Part shown: in pieces, positions 1 to 9,900 of the stretch
Numbering within the stretch: the first letter of the stretch is position 1
How the letters are laid out: each line of letters begins with the position of its first letter
NCBI GenBank assembly: GCA_035403465.1
Contig: DAONFG010000053.1
Span: 1-18,096, forward strand
Direction of reading: 5' to 3'
From: JAAYBQ01 sp035403465
GTDB lineage: Bacteria > Spirochaetota > UBA4802 > UBA5550
Length of the DNA: 18,096 bases
Translations under genes and position numbers: made by a program
Notes under the pieces: generated by a model
What the model was told of the DNA's origin: nothing
Database searches by the model: none
The model's input: only the letters and a program-made list of their open reading frames with translations

Positions 1-595
1 CGCAGGAACAGTATTTATGCGCAAACCGTCTGCCCCGCTATTCTACGAAGCAAAGACAATAGCTGCGGGACTTTTTGAAAAACTGCGCGTTAAAAACTAC
101 TCCCTGGTTCCGGAAACAAAGACTCTTCCGCCCTATGCACACCCGGGGAGATCGATGAAGATTATGATAGAAGGCAAAGAGGCGGGACTGATCTTCGAGG
201 TGCACCCCGAAACTGCCGTCTCATTTGAATTCAACGGCAGCGCGGCAATATTCGACATTGACCTGAACGCCGTGTTCGATGCAGAAAAGCTCCCTGTCAA
301 ATTCAGGGAGCTGCAGAAGTTCCCCGAAGTGCCGTTCGAAATTTCAGTAATCGCAGACAGGATGACATACAGCGGCGATATACAGAACGTTATACTCAGG
401 AGCGACAAAAACCTTGTAAGGGAGGCCGCGGTATTTTCGACATACGAAGGCGCGCCCATACCTGAAGGTAAAAAGTCGGTCTCGTTCAGGGTTGTCTTCG
501 CGTCAAAAGAGAAGACCCTTGAATCCGCAGAGATCGAGGCGCTCCAGAAAAAGGTTATCGCAGACATAACAAAGAGCGGTTACAGCCTGAGGTAA
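1..595 (+). CDS. pheT: phenylalanine--tRNA ligase beta subunit, C-terminal part (5' truncated)
   Basis: This is the C-terminal ~197 residues of the beta subunit of the alpha2-beta2 enzyme that charges tRNA-Phe in the cytoplasm. The frame is open from base 2, so the ATG at 17 is internal; the full protein would be about 800 residues. The first ~110 residues fit the end of the beta-subunit catalytic-like core, with a PYAHPGRS motif followed by a glycine-rich strand and an 'IFEVHPE' segment equivalent to the usual 'GELHP'. The last ~95 residues, from 'LQKFPEVPFEIS' to 'KSGYSLR', fit the FDX-ACB anticodon-binding domain. The usual Arg-Arg-Asp after the FPxV strand is replaced by PFEI, a mild divergence. 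It is bacterial-type PheT, unlike the archaeal type known from Treponema and Borrelia. A strong terminator follows the stop codon, so it ends its operon; pheS is probably upstream outside the window. Confidence 0.93.
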   Translation, partial: AGTVFMRKPSAPLFYEAKTIAAGLFEKLRVKNYSLVPETKTLPPYAHPGRSMKIMIEGKEAGLIFEVHPETAVSFEFNGSAAIFDIDLNAVFDAEKLPVKFRELQKFPEVPFEISVIADRMTYSGDIQNVILRSDKNLVREAAVFSTYEGAPIPEGKKSVSFRVVFASKEKTLESAEIEALQKKVIADITKSGYSLR

Positions 596-628
596 AAATT
601 CAGCCAGGCATTCCATGCAAACTGCAGG

Positions 629-654
629 GGGCAGGTCTTTGACCTGCCCTTTTT
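629..654 (+). terminator. intrinsic terminator after pheT
   Basis: A perfect 9-bp stem (GGGCAGGTC / GACCTGCCC) with a TTT loop is followed directly by TTTTT. It starts 34 bp after the pheT stop codon, in the orientation expected to end the pheT transcript. Confidence 0.92.
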
Positions 655-672
655 ATTCCCTTAGTATCTTCC

Positions 673-706
673 TTGACATTTAGACTTTAATGCTGTCATG
701 TTAAAT
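673..706 (+). promoter_or_regulatory. possible sigma-70 promoter for the small membrane protein gene
   Basis: A perfect TTGACA lies at 673-678 in an A+T-rich stretch between the pheT terminator and the ATG at 741. The best -10-like hexamer, TTAAAT at 701-706, is 22 bp away, which is too far for a standard promoter. TGTCAT at 694-699 has a 15-bp spacer but matches only 4 of 6. Only the -35 box is convincing. Confidence 0.25.
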
Positions 707-740
707 TAAATATATAGAATTCACTAAAAAAGAGGCAATT

Positions 741-893
741 ATGAATATTAGTATTTATACTATTTTTTTTATGATAGGATGTGCCGGAATAGTCAGCGGC
801 ATAAAATTCAGAAATAAATGGATAACGATTCCTTCACTGGCTGCTGCAGTGATGTCTGCCATTATGATTGTTGCGACGATTATCGTTAGATAG
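741..893 (+). CDS. small two-helix membrane protein (50 aa), function unknown
   Basis: The ATG at 741 is preceded by an AGAGG ribosome-binding site at 731-735, 5 bp from the start, and opens a 50-codon frame ending in TAG. The product is nearly all hydrophobic. Residues ~4-21 form one likely membrane helix, a short basic turn follows (KFRNKW, residues 22-27), and residues ~28-49 form a second helix ending in Arg. This hairpin topology is common among small stress- or complex-associated membrane proteins, but I recognise no family. The gene is a separate unit between the pheT terminator and a dispersed repeat. A longer overlapping minus-strand frame has neither a ribosome-binding site nor a plausible protein. 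The small size leaves some doubt that it is expressed. Confidence 0.6.
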   Translation: MNISIYTIFFMIGCAGIVSGIKFRNKWITIPSLAAAVMSAIMIVATIIVR

Positions 894-926
894 ATGATGT
901 GCAGTTTCCCGTGCAGCACGGGTGCC

Positions 927-986
927 TGCGGTATCCCATACACGCTGTAATGTTACTTTCTTTTACGGAAAAAGAAAGTACCGCAA
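927..986 (+). repeat. 60-bp dispersed repeat, copy 1
   Basis: This 60-bp stretch recurs in the same orientation at 1629-1688 with a single difference (T at 953, G at the matching position 1655). Its right half is a hairpin: GTACTTTCTTTT, a 5-nt loop, then AAAAGAAAGTAC. The flanks of the two copies are unrelated, which fixes the ends. It probably belongs to a genome-wide repeat family. No coding potential of its own is seen. Confidence 0.85.
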
Positions 987-1010
987 CAATAGGGGATTGG
1001 CCTGAAAGTC

Positions 1011-1030
1011 ATTCCCGCGAAGGCGGGAAT
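1011..1030. repeat. dRS3-like palindromic repeat
   Basis: ATTCCCGC and GCGGGAAT form a perfect 8-bp inverted repeat around GAAG. This fits the ATTCCC-N8-GGGAAT pattern of the neisserial dRS3 element and of look-alikes common in other bacteria. It lies 24 bp after the 60-bp repeat and downstream of the thioesterase gene stop codon, where its RNA hairpin could also weakly terminate or stabilise that transcript; no T-tract supports true termination. Confidence 0.6.
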
Positions 1031-1081
1031 CTATTCTGACAACCTCCGATTGCCGCGTGCAGGACCGGAAATACAGCAAAC

Positions 1082-1522
1082 CTAATTCCCCAGTATCATC
1101 ATCCTCGAAGTACATGTAGCTATAAGCTGGTTATCAGGATTATAAGCCTTCCCTTCGAATATGATAAATCTCTTTGTCATCTTGACGATTCTTCCCTCGA
1201 CAAACAGTTCGCCGTCCGCGGGTGAAATGGTTTTAATAAAGGTTGTGTTAAGGTCAAGGCTTGTTGTGGGTTTCTTTGCCGCCAGGTATGACAGCGGGCC
1301 GAATGTGTTGTCAAAAAATGCGGGTATCATGCCGCCCAGCAGAAAGCCTGCCGGGTTGCAGTACTTCTCCTGCACGGGAAATGATATTTTGATATATTCG
1401 TTCTCTTTATAATCCAGGTATTTTCCCTGCATCTCGACAAAGGAATTTGGAGGGAGAGTAAGGCCGGGTATACCCATAAGCTCTTTCATTGAATCAAACG
1501 CGTTTTTATTTTCAAAATTCAT
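1082..1522 (-). CDS. PaaI-like hotdog-fold acyl-CoA thioesterase
   Basis: The product is a 146-aa cytoplasmic hotdog-fold protein, the usual length for PaaI/4HBT thioesterases, which hydrolyse acyl- or aryl-CoA thioesters. The key segment is 'GFLLGGMIPAFFDNTFG': the Gly-Gly turn and Asp of the central hotdog helix are present, but the His usual in the 'HGG' motif is Leu. It is followed by beta strands around 'TTSLDLNTTFIKTI', 'GRIVKMTKRFIIFEGKAY' and 'LIATCTSRMMIL', in the expected family order. I place the start at the ATG at 1522. The frame stays open to 1645, but those extra codons run through an intergenic stretch into the 60-bp repeat and would add a non-family N-terminus. No strong ribosome-binding site is visible before the 1522 start. 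The substrate cannot be told. The gene stands alone between two direct repeat copies. Confidence 0.85.
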   Translation of the reverse strand: MNFENKNAFDSMKELMGIPGLTLPPNSFVEMQGKYLDYKENEYIKISFPVQEKYCNPAGFLLGGMIPAFFDNTFGPLSYLAAKKPTTSLDLNTTFIKTISPADGELFVEGRIVKMTKRFIIFEGKAYNPDNQLIATCTSRMMILGN

Positions 1523-1628
1523 TTTGTTTACCGCTGGTGTTTTATTAATTATGTAATTGTCTGTATCATGACATGGGATGGTCAAGTTTTTTATTTGATC
1601 AGTTTTGAGGTTTGAGTGGGGTGGATAC

Positions 1629-1688
1629 TGCGGTATCCCATACACGCTGTAATGGTACTTTCTTTTACGGAAAAAGAAAGTACCGCAA
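1629..1688 (+). repeat. 60-bp dispersed repeat, copy 2
   Basis: It matches 927-986 in 59 of 60 positions. In this copy the hairpin is a perfect 13-bp stem (GGTACTTTCTTTT / AAAAGAAAGTACC) around ACGGA. With copy 1 it brackets the thioesterase gene at a spacing of 702 bp. Confidence 0.85.
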
Positions 1689-2064
1689 AGAAAGTCCGCT
1701 GCTCAAACGCCGCAGGGGCTTCTAAGCGCCTCATGCGGCGGCTGGCCTTCCTTTAACTGTCATATACTTCTATTATCCAATAACTTATTGTGGAATAACC
1801 CTGCCGTGGTATTGCTTTTGCATATACTCCTGCAGGGCTGAGTCCGCCCTCCGTGGCGGTTCAGCACCATGTCGCCGCCCTCCTGGCGCTTCATTAACGA
1901 TGTTAACCTGAAATATTGTTTTAACAAAACTTTATTTATAAAAACTTTTTGCGCGGGTGTGTCATATTCGATCAGGTCTCCATACATGTGCAGTTGTAAT
2001 TGGTACTGCATTATTACTTTTTGTATGATTTACTAGTATGTGTTTTCAATGATCTTATTTATGT
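1689..2064. other. gene-free, repeat-like intergenic stretch
   Basis: No convincing gene lies here on either strand. The part next to the 60-bp repeat holds a 7-bp inverted repeat, CGCCGCA at 1708-1714 and TGCGGCG at 1734-1740, in G+C-rich sequence that looks like a continuation of a dispersed repeat. Around 1840-1890 there are further short GC-rich palindromic bits (CCGCC...GGCGG). From about 1900 the sequence becomes A+T-rich. The open frames crossing it lack ribosome-binding sites and protein-like composition. Confidence 0.5.
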
Positions 2065-2099
2065 CAGAAGCTCACCTTGCGGTGAGCTTCTGTTTTGTT
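2065..2099 (+). terminator. strong orphan intrinsic terminator
   Basis: A perfect 12-bp stem (CAGAAGCTCACC / GGTGAGCTTCTG) with a TTGC loop is followed by TTTTGTTT. The T-tract is only on the plus-strand side. There is no plus-strand gene between 893 and this point, so either it ends a short RNA or it is left over from a lost gene. The interval from 2093 to the lipoprotein gene stop codon at 2233 shows nothing else I can name. Confidence 0.8.
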
Positions 2100-2232
2100 T
2101 CCTTAACCGTGTGTGGTTCAGTTTACCCGTAAGAAGTGTCCGGTATGTTGAGTTCCTTATTCGGGATCGTATAGTCAAGAATGGCATGGGGTGTGGCAGG
2201 GCTATTTACAGACAGTATCTCACTAAAAAAAT

Positions 2233-2958
2233 CTACGGCGCAGTATTTGGATCCCAATAAATTGTTGTTTTTGGATTGGTCATTTTATAATGCTCCTGAA
2301 GTACTATGGAACCTTCCTTAGTTATCTGTGTATATAAAATAAACATTACAGACATTTTTTTAAATTTTTTTAAATAGGGAATTGATTCATCTGAAATTTC
2401 AGTACTTGAAAGACCAAGATAACCCAGATTATTCAACTCGCTTAAATATTGAATAGCTTTATTATCAATCTTTGTCTTTCTTATTTCAAGATAGTCTAAT
2501 TTGGATAATTTCGAAATATATTTAAAACCTTCAGAAGTAACATTTGTATCATTAATGATTAACCTTTCAAGTTCAGGAAAACTCTTGCTTATTATCTGTA
2601 ATCCTTCATCCGTTAAGCTAGTATGTTCAAGAGTTAAGACCCGTAAATTTTTTAATGGTGCTATATAACTAATACCTTTGTTTGTGATAGAACATTCACA
2701 AAAATGAAGTACAGTAATATTATCAATTTCCTTTAATATTCTTAAGTCTTCTTCATCAACAATTTTCTCTGTACTAAAATCGACTGTCATTTCCATTTCA
2801 TTTCCACGACCTAATTTCATAACACTGTTGTTGTATTTACTATTAAGGAAATTTAGCGCCTCTTCTGATTTTTTATTACTACAATTCATAGTGAATGCTA
2901 TACAAAACAGCATTAAAGTAATATAATATAATTTATTCAAAGATCTGACTGATGACAT
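2233..2958 (-). CDS. leucine-rich-repeat lipoprotein; candidate partner of the giant protein
   Basis: The 241-aa product starts at the ATG at 2958, with AAGGAG placed inside the last codons of the giant gene; only 3 bp separate the two genes, so they are probably co-transcribed and translationally coupled. Residues ~7-25 are a hydrophobic signal segment ending 'AFTMNC', so Cys26 is a likely lipidation site; Asn at -1 is unusual for E. coli but tolerated in spirochaete lipoboxes. Residues ~80-223 form six repeats of about 24 residues with the pattern LxxLxLxxTxITDEGL, typical of LRR (ribonuclease-inhibitor-like) solenoids used for protein binding. The gene is very A+T-rich (12 of 60 bases are G or C at 2341-2400), unlike the housekeeping genes but like the adjoining 3' end of the giant gene. 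A binding or immunity role for that protein's C-terminus is inference from position and composition. Confidence 0.93.
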   Translation of the reverse strand: MSSVRSLNKLYYITLMLFCIAFTMNCSNKKSEEALNFLNSKYNNSVMKLGRGNEMEMTVDFSTEKIVDEEDLRILKEIDNITVLHFCECSITNKGISYIAPLKNLRVLTLEHTSLTDEGLQIISKSFPELERLIINDTNVTSEGFKYISKLSKLDYLEIRKTKIDNKAIQYLSELNNLGYLGLSSTEISDESIPYLKKFKKMSVMFILYTQITKEGSIVLQEHYKMTNPKTTIYWDPNTAP

Positions 2959-2961
2959 CTT

Positions 2962-3960
2962 TTATCTCCTTTTCTTTATATATTGGAAACGTACTAGTTT
3001 GTCTCTTCTAAAAACTTCTGTATATAATAATCCTGTCGTTCTATAACCATCAGCACCTGTATCTGCAAAAATCCTGACTTTTCCATCGTTTCCTTTATTA
3101 ATTGTTACCGTATGTTCTATCTCTTTTTGTTTTCGTTCACTCCACTTTTTAAATGTAGCCTTCCCGTAATCAAAATCAACCGCATTAATATCTTTATAAG
3201 GATTATCACTTTGTAAAGTTATTTGCTCATACCCATAATCCTTAACAATATCTTCTGTATATCGATTTACATTTGCAGTTTTAGGATTAATATCTTTATT
3301 ATCTAAATGCTTACTATAAAACTCTTCCTCAGTACCAATCTGTGCACCGCTCATTAATAACTCAATATATGTACTGTTTGCTACACATGCCTTACTCGCA
3401 AAAGTATTTGCATCTTCCGGTTCATAGTCAAATGTATATATAAGCATCTGAGCTAAACCACCATTATATCCTTGATATAATTTATCTATAGAATATTCAG
3501 TTATAATATTATTATTGGATTCTTCTGAACCTCCCCAGTTTGGTCCGGCTGTGTTATAATCAAGTTCATAGCTTAAATAACCCGTATTTTGTCTACCCGC
3601 CACCTTTGAGGCATTCTTCTCTTTATCTCGTTCAGCAACCTCCTGGTCATATTTCTTATCCACATTTCGTGTTATTGAAGTCCTTTCCTTTTCAAAAATT
3701 TCACCGCCGGCTTTAAACTTTTGCTTCATTTCTTTCCAGCTGTTTTCATCATTAACATCAAGGCCATTAGCTTCCATCAGGTCATTCTTTACCATTTCTT
3801 CTGTAACATCTTCACCATTGGCCTTTCTGTCGGCAACAATCCTTTTGACAAGCTTATCTGCATTTGTTCCTTCTCTATAAACTGACCTTACTGTTTTACC
3901 TGCAAGGTCTTCTCCTTCCGGATTAATACCGGCTGATGACTGTATCTCAAAAGTCCTTAT
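2962..3960 (-). other. A+T-rich C-terminal module of the giant protein, possible papain-like effector domain
   Basis: This marks the part of the giant gene (residues ~3075-3406) whose composition departs from the rest: 60-base samples give 14 G/C at 3241-3300 and 16 at 3481-3540, against 30 at 5881-5940. In the tail, 'SKACVANSTYIELLMSG' resembles the catalytic-Cys helix of C39/papain-like peptidases, 'IEHTVTINKG' the His strand, and 'VRIFADTGADG' the Asp strand. Order and spacing (91 and 17 residues) suit the fold. The upstream boundary is approximate. Peptidase activity is a prediction; a transglutaminase-like or inactive member of the fold is possible. Confidence 0.45.
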
Positions 3961-6900
3961 CCTCTGAATACCATCGTCATCACTTGCCATCAAACTCTGA
4001 ATACCAGAAGTAACCATAGATGCGGCAGTAGTCACTTCATCCCAGGCCATACCAGCTACAGTACTTACTCCCTCCCATGCCGCAGCCGCACCATCCCTGA
4101 TCGATGTTCCAATGTCAGCCATGGTCTGGCCAAGTCCCCTGCCCAGTGACGTGAATATTCCCGCAAGAGCTGTATCGAGAAGTTCAAATGGATCATCAGG
4201 TGTGTTCTGCCGTGTTGATCTGCCGTTCTCTGCGTCTATCTCATCCTGCAGATCATCGGCGCCGGCCTGCATTGCTGTCTTGGCCCTGTTCTCACCGGCA
4301 TTGTACCTGGCATACATATCCTGCGTCACAAGGTTTATAGTATCCACATTCCCTATCACGTTCATGTCAAAATTTTCATCACTGCCAAGTGCTTTGCGCA
4401 TTCCGTACGTTGAGTAGTTGTTTATCAACGTTGTTGTGTACGTGTTATCAGTTACACCAAGACCAACGGACATTCCTCTGCTGATCAGTCCTCCCACATA
4501 ATTTCCAACGGCCGCTGTCATGCCAGACTTAAAACTCCCTTTCCAGTCACCTGTGGTTATACCCTGGCTTACGCTGCTTCCAAGGCCGTTTACAAGGGCG
4601 TTGCTGAATCCGCTCCCTGATGCAGAGCTCCCTGCTGCCGCTGTTGCCCCTGCCGCAAGCCATGTCCTGCCGCTGGTCATCCTGTCTCCGTCCCAGCCGA
4701 ACCCGTTTTCAGGATCATACTGTATGCCAGACACAACTGTGTTGCCAAGGGTCCTTGTTGTGTTCTCTACCACTGCGCCCAGGAATGGACCTCCTGCGAC
4801 ACCTCCAAGGTAGTCTGTCCCCACTCCTATGCCTGCTGTAAGGACGCTTGTTCCAACACTGAACGCTGCCTTTTCCCAGTCCATACTGCCGTCCGCAACC
4901 TGTATGCCCGTGGTAAGCATCTGTGCCGCAAAGCCTGCCCAGGGTCCGCCTGCTATTCCCGCGGCCATTACTCCAACATTCATCATGTTGGGCCCGCCCG
5001 GGAACATCGGCTTGGCGTAGAATCCTGCATCAAGCAGTGCTTCCCCTGCCGCCCACTGGCCGTAGTATTTGGCAAACTCCCTGTTCAGGCGTTCAAATTC
5101 GCCCTCTGTGTAATCGCCAAAGAGTCCACCCTCTTCAAAGACGTTCTCTATATCGTCATTTAGATTTACGCTCTCAAGGCCTACGTACACTTCAAGTTCT
5201 GATGCGTCTATACCTGCATAGGTTTCCGGCTTTGTAAAGTCTATTTCGCCATCAAGACCCTTTATCGGTTTAAGCATTACCGTGCTGTTCGGCATGCTCA
5301 CGTAGTCCCTGAACTTTTTGGTTTTAAACTTGTCGCCTGTCAGGTTACTCTCTACGCATACGCGTATTGTCCACAGGTTCTCCTTTTCGCTGCGCACAAA
5401 GTCCGCTTCGCCGAAGGTATCCGAATATCTCAGGTCATATTCCACGCTCCTGTAGACATTCCTGTTTGCCTCCGTAAGCTGTTTGTTAAAATTATCTATG
5501 ATCCCGTTAAGAACATCCAGCACCTGCAGGTTGCGCATTACTCCGAACGCGCTTTCATATTCCTGCTGCCACTCTTTGTTCCTGGCGTTAAGTGCCGCGT
5601 TGTTTCCAAAACCGAATATCTCTGCCATGCCCGCCACGCGATCTGTGTTGAACATTGTACTGTTCAGCACTCCAAGTGTGCCTACGGGTATGTTCCTCAT
5701 TGTTTCGTTCAGAATCGAATCCGTGTCTACGGCTATCCCGTCCATTCCGGGCATGTATTTTCTTATCTGCTTTTCATAGCCGTCTATTGTTGTCTTGAGG
5801 TCCCCGTATATCTTCCGGGCCGCCTCTTTATTTGCAGCCTTGACCGCGTCATCGCCCCAGGTCTTCATCTCCTGCTTCATCTCTATATCGCGGTCTGTCC
5901 ACCACTGTTTACCTGCCTCTATCTCCTTCTGTGCCTCTATTCTCCATTTGCGCCACTTCTGCAGGTAGTCGTTGCCCTTCTGCCTCCAGTCGCGCATGCC
6001 ACGGTTAAGTATGTACCCTGTTATCTCCTCCCACCGGCTTCGTCTCTGCTGGTACTTCTCCTGCTGCTGCTGCCACAGCTGCTCCTGGTAAAGGCGGTTC
6101 TGGCGGATGTATTCATTAATGATCATCTGCTGCACTGAACTGCCGTTTTCGTTCCAGGCAAACTCGTTCATTACTGTTGTATAGCCCTCAAAGCTGCGCT
6201 GGCGGTATTCTCCGCTGCCCCCGGATACTGGCGCGTTAAATCCCACTGCCGCGTCTTTAAGATCATTGTACGTATCCTCAAGGTCGCGCAGCATTACGGT
6301 GTAGTCATGGGTTCCAGACTGCGCGCTCTGCTGTACGTAGCCCATAAGATCTGTCATGTATGTTGCCCTGTATCCTGACGTTGCCGCTCGCAGCTGCACT
6401 GACACTGTTCTTATATCATAGTTATTGTCATACAGGTCATAAACTGCCCCGGCTTCAAATCTTTCCGGCTCCTCGCCTCCCAGTTTTACCTTTATCCAGG
6501 CGTCAGTCACGTTATAGGTTTCACCAGTCTCGGCCTGGTCCTTGTTAAGAACCACCACCTTGCCCCTGGTTACCCTCTGGCCGTTTACCTCCTCTTCCAC
6601 CTCGTAGTATTTGACCTTTACATTTGCGCCGTCTATATCCTTGCGCTGGATGTCTTTTCTTATTGTTCCCGCATTTATACCTTCAACGTCCACCCTTGTG
6701 GTTGTCGTATCATAAAGGTATCTAAGATCCTCGTCTGTAAGATTGTAACCATTGGCTGTACCAAGGTATCTCTTTACGTCATCAAGTGTCTTTACAGAGA
6801 CCGCGTTTACATACTTTGTATAGGCAGGTATATACTCTGTCTTGGCCGCAACAAAGTCCTTAAGCGTGTCTTTTATTTTGTTTGAATGCGGTGTATAATC

Positions 6901-9900
6901 AGCTTTTGCGTCTTCCCGTTTCTCTCTCCAGGCTTTTTCAGCTTTCCAGGCTTTGTACCAACGCTTGGGGTGCTTTACCAGGCTGGTATGTTTTTTCCTG
7001 TGTTCATAGTAATCCTTCATATACCTGGCATACGCGTAACGCATATAATTGGTCTGTATCTTCTTCAGTGTGGCTCCGTCACCAAAATTGCTGTACAGGT
7101 CCTTGATGTCCTGTTGTACGTAACCAGCAAGGGACTCAAATTTATCAGCGAAGATTTTCATAGCCAAAGTATAATCGCTGTCTGAGATTAGTTCCCCCTC
7201 TCTATTCATCACCTCCCAGCAGCCGTACCATTCCATTGCGTCTGAATACAGGGTTACATCCGCGCTGGTCTTTATATGCGAAAGTATTCTGTCCCGGATA
7301 TCTGAAAGTTCGGCCATCCTCTCCTTGTTTTCCTTTACCTCCTGCGACAGGTCGGCAAAAAACTGTATCCTCTCCTTGGCCCTTGTATATTCCGCCTCTT
7401 TCTGCTCATAATCAACCCTGTAACCCTCAACCTTTTCGTTAAGCACTTCATCTGTCTGGCAGATCCGTATATAGCTCTCGCTCTTCCTTACAAAGTCGGC
7501 CTTGTAGTCAGCGTATTCACCGTCCGCGTCTGTGTTCGTGTTAAGGGTCACTACAGACTCCTGGTTATCAACAGCACTCTGCCTTGCCCTGTAAACCGCC
7601 GCTGCCTCATTGTACCTGGTAAGGATCCTCTCATAGTTTTCACGCGCGTCAGGTACGGGCAGTTCGCTGTAATCAGTGCTGCCGCTGCCGTCAACGGTCG
7701 TAGCGCTGCCAAGACCGCTGTCAAGGGTGCTGCTCTCTTTCAGGTAGGGAGTGTTCGCGTATTCATATATGCTGGATGTTCTTTCAAACTCAACCTCTGC
7801 AGCCTTGTACAGGCTGTAGGTTTCACTTATGTCCTCCATTGCATCAGTATACCTTTCATTAGCAAGGCGGTAGTTCTCCTGCGCCTGGTCAAGGCTGCTC
7901 CTTGCTGTCTGGAACTCAGCCTCCCTTGTCTGATGCGCCCCCTGTGCCGTCTCTATGTCCGCAAGCAGTGCCGCTTCATCCTTTTCGCCAAGCTGTTCAA
8001 TAATTTCATTGTTATTTACCACCTTGCCCTTGTCCGACAGTATCGCTGTCTCCATTGACATAAGGCCCGAGTAAAGGTCGTCTATTCCGGCCCTGGCAAT
8101 AGTGTTCGCCGAATTTGCGCCGTCAATGCAGCTGTCCAGATTATTTTCTCCGTCAGTACCAACATAACCTGTAAGGTAATTGTATGCCCTGTCTGCTTTT
8201 TCAAGAAATGCCGTAATCGTATTCACTGCGGGCGCTGCTGTTTCATATGACTTACCCAGCGTTCTGAAAATTCCTGCGATCCTGTTTACGTCATCTATGA
8301 TCCCGTTTATGCTGTAGCTTAAAGAGTCACGCACCATGGGGTTCTGCGAATACATTATTACATTTTTGGTGCCGGTTTCATCATACCCGTCCATATAACC
8401 TGTTCCGGAAACTGGAACAACTTCTATTACAGTCGTCGATTCAGTACTGATAACATCATCGTCTCCCATGACCTTTCCGGTGTCTATTACCGAAACGGCG
8501 TTGTCACGCCAGTTCTTCTCACTCACCCCGGTTTTAACAAATGAATCAAGCGCCTTCGCCTTGTCCAGATCAGCCTGAACTCTTCCCAGGTATTCCTCCA
8601 TGGCGATAATTCTTCCGCCGAAGCCCTGGTCAAACCTGTCTATCTCCCTTTCAAGGCCACCGCTGGCAATCGCCAGTTTCCCGTTTGCAACTGACTCCCT
8701 GCCGTATATTCCGTATTCATAACCTGGAAGTATGGCACTTCCCTCGCCGTATATGTACATCTGAAAGTAACGTGCAGCGTCAGGTGAAAGCGTTTCAATG
8801 TAGGCATCAGTGTTCCCGTTGTAAAAAAGCACCGCGCTCAGCCTGCCGGCGTATTTCTCAACTTCATCAACTATATCACCATTTATATTATCACTGCCGA
8901 ACTCATCTTCAAGGAGAGATTCAATGTCCCGGGAATTTGCGTTCCCTGAAAAGACCATGTCATAATAAAACTTCTCTGCAAGGTAGACCCTGACCGGATG
9001 CGGCTGTTCGCTGAACGGCCTCTTTACAGCACTGTCAAGATACTCCCTTATAAGCGCGTAGTTCCTCAGGGATTCTGCTGTTTCATTATCAAGTTCACCA
9101 GACCTGGTCCCTGCGCTTATGTAATCGTCAATTGAGGCGACGCTGCCCTCTGCGGCTGCAAGTTCATACTGCACACGCGCATAGGCCGGGGTTGTATCAC
9201 GTATAAACTGCTCTCTCATGGTTTCATGGAGCAATGCGGCGTAATCCGCGGGCGCGGCCTCACCCATGTTCATGATGTAAATTCTTTCGCGTTCTGCCAG
9301 GTCAATAACGTTGATGTGCGAATAGAGGTTACTTATAAAAGTTGAAACTCTGTTTTCGCCAGATGTTTCGTTCCCGTCAATCTCCAGTTTCTGAGAACCC
9401 GTAAGTCCTTCATACGCGCTGATAATCCGCATTGCAATGTCGTTGTAAGATGTACCGTTTTCAATACTGTCGCCGCATATTGCCAAAAAGGCATATGCCG
9501 TCTTCGCGCCGTCTGCCGCATCCTGTGCCGCTGCCAGTATCTCTTCAGCAGTACCGCTCATCATGCTGTTCATGTAGCTCAGGATAAAAAGTTCAGTATC
9601 GAGGTTCTTTTTAATTTCGGAGATCTCCGCTGCAGCTGTCCGTATTGATTCAGGCACAGGCATGCCGCTCTTTTCAAGGTTCGCTACATACTGCTGCAGC
9701 ATCTCCGCGGCCCTGCTTATCTCTACCGGTTCCATGTCCCTGAAAGCTTCAACGCTGAACAGGTTCTCACCCGGCGTACTGCCCATGGTAATAGCGGATG
9801 TTATAAAGCCGTAAAGGTCATCAAGGTAGTTATGGTCTTTCTGGAGATTCTCTTTATTAATAAAAAATAAGCTGTTTTCAATGGCAAAATTTTTAAGGGA

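Noticed and set aside
1523..1645. N-terminal extension of the thioesterase frame, starting MYGIPQ
   Set aside because: It runs through intergenic sequence into the 60-bp repeat; the same MYGIPQ arises from the other repeat copy. The hotdog domain needs only the part from 1522.
927..1688. Two spaced repeats as a CRISPR array
   Set aside because: There are only two copies, 702 bp apart, with a gene between them and no cas genes.
2000..2260. 86-codon plus-strand frame over the orphan terminator
   Set aside because: It contains the perfect terminator hairpin in its middle, has no ribosome-binding site and shows no recognisable domain.
6055..6080. Gln-rich run with repeated CTG/CAG codons in the giant gene as an unstable microsatellite
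   Set aside because: It is short, interrupted, and explained by the Trp-spaced helical segment it encodes.
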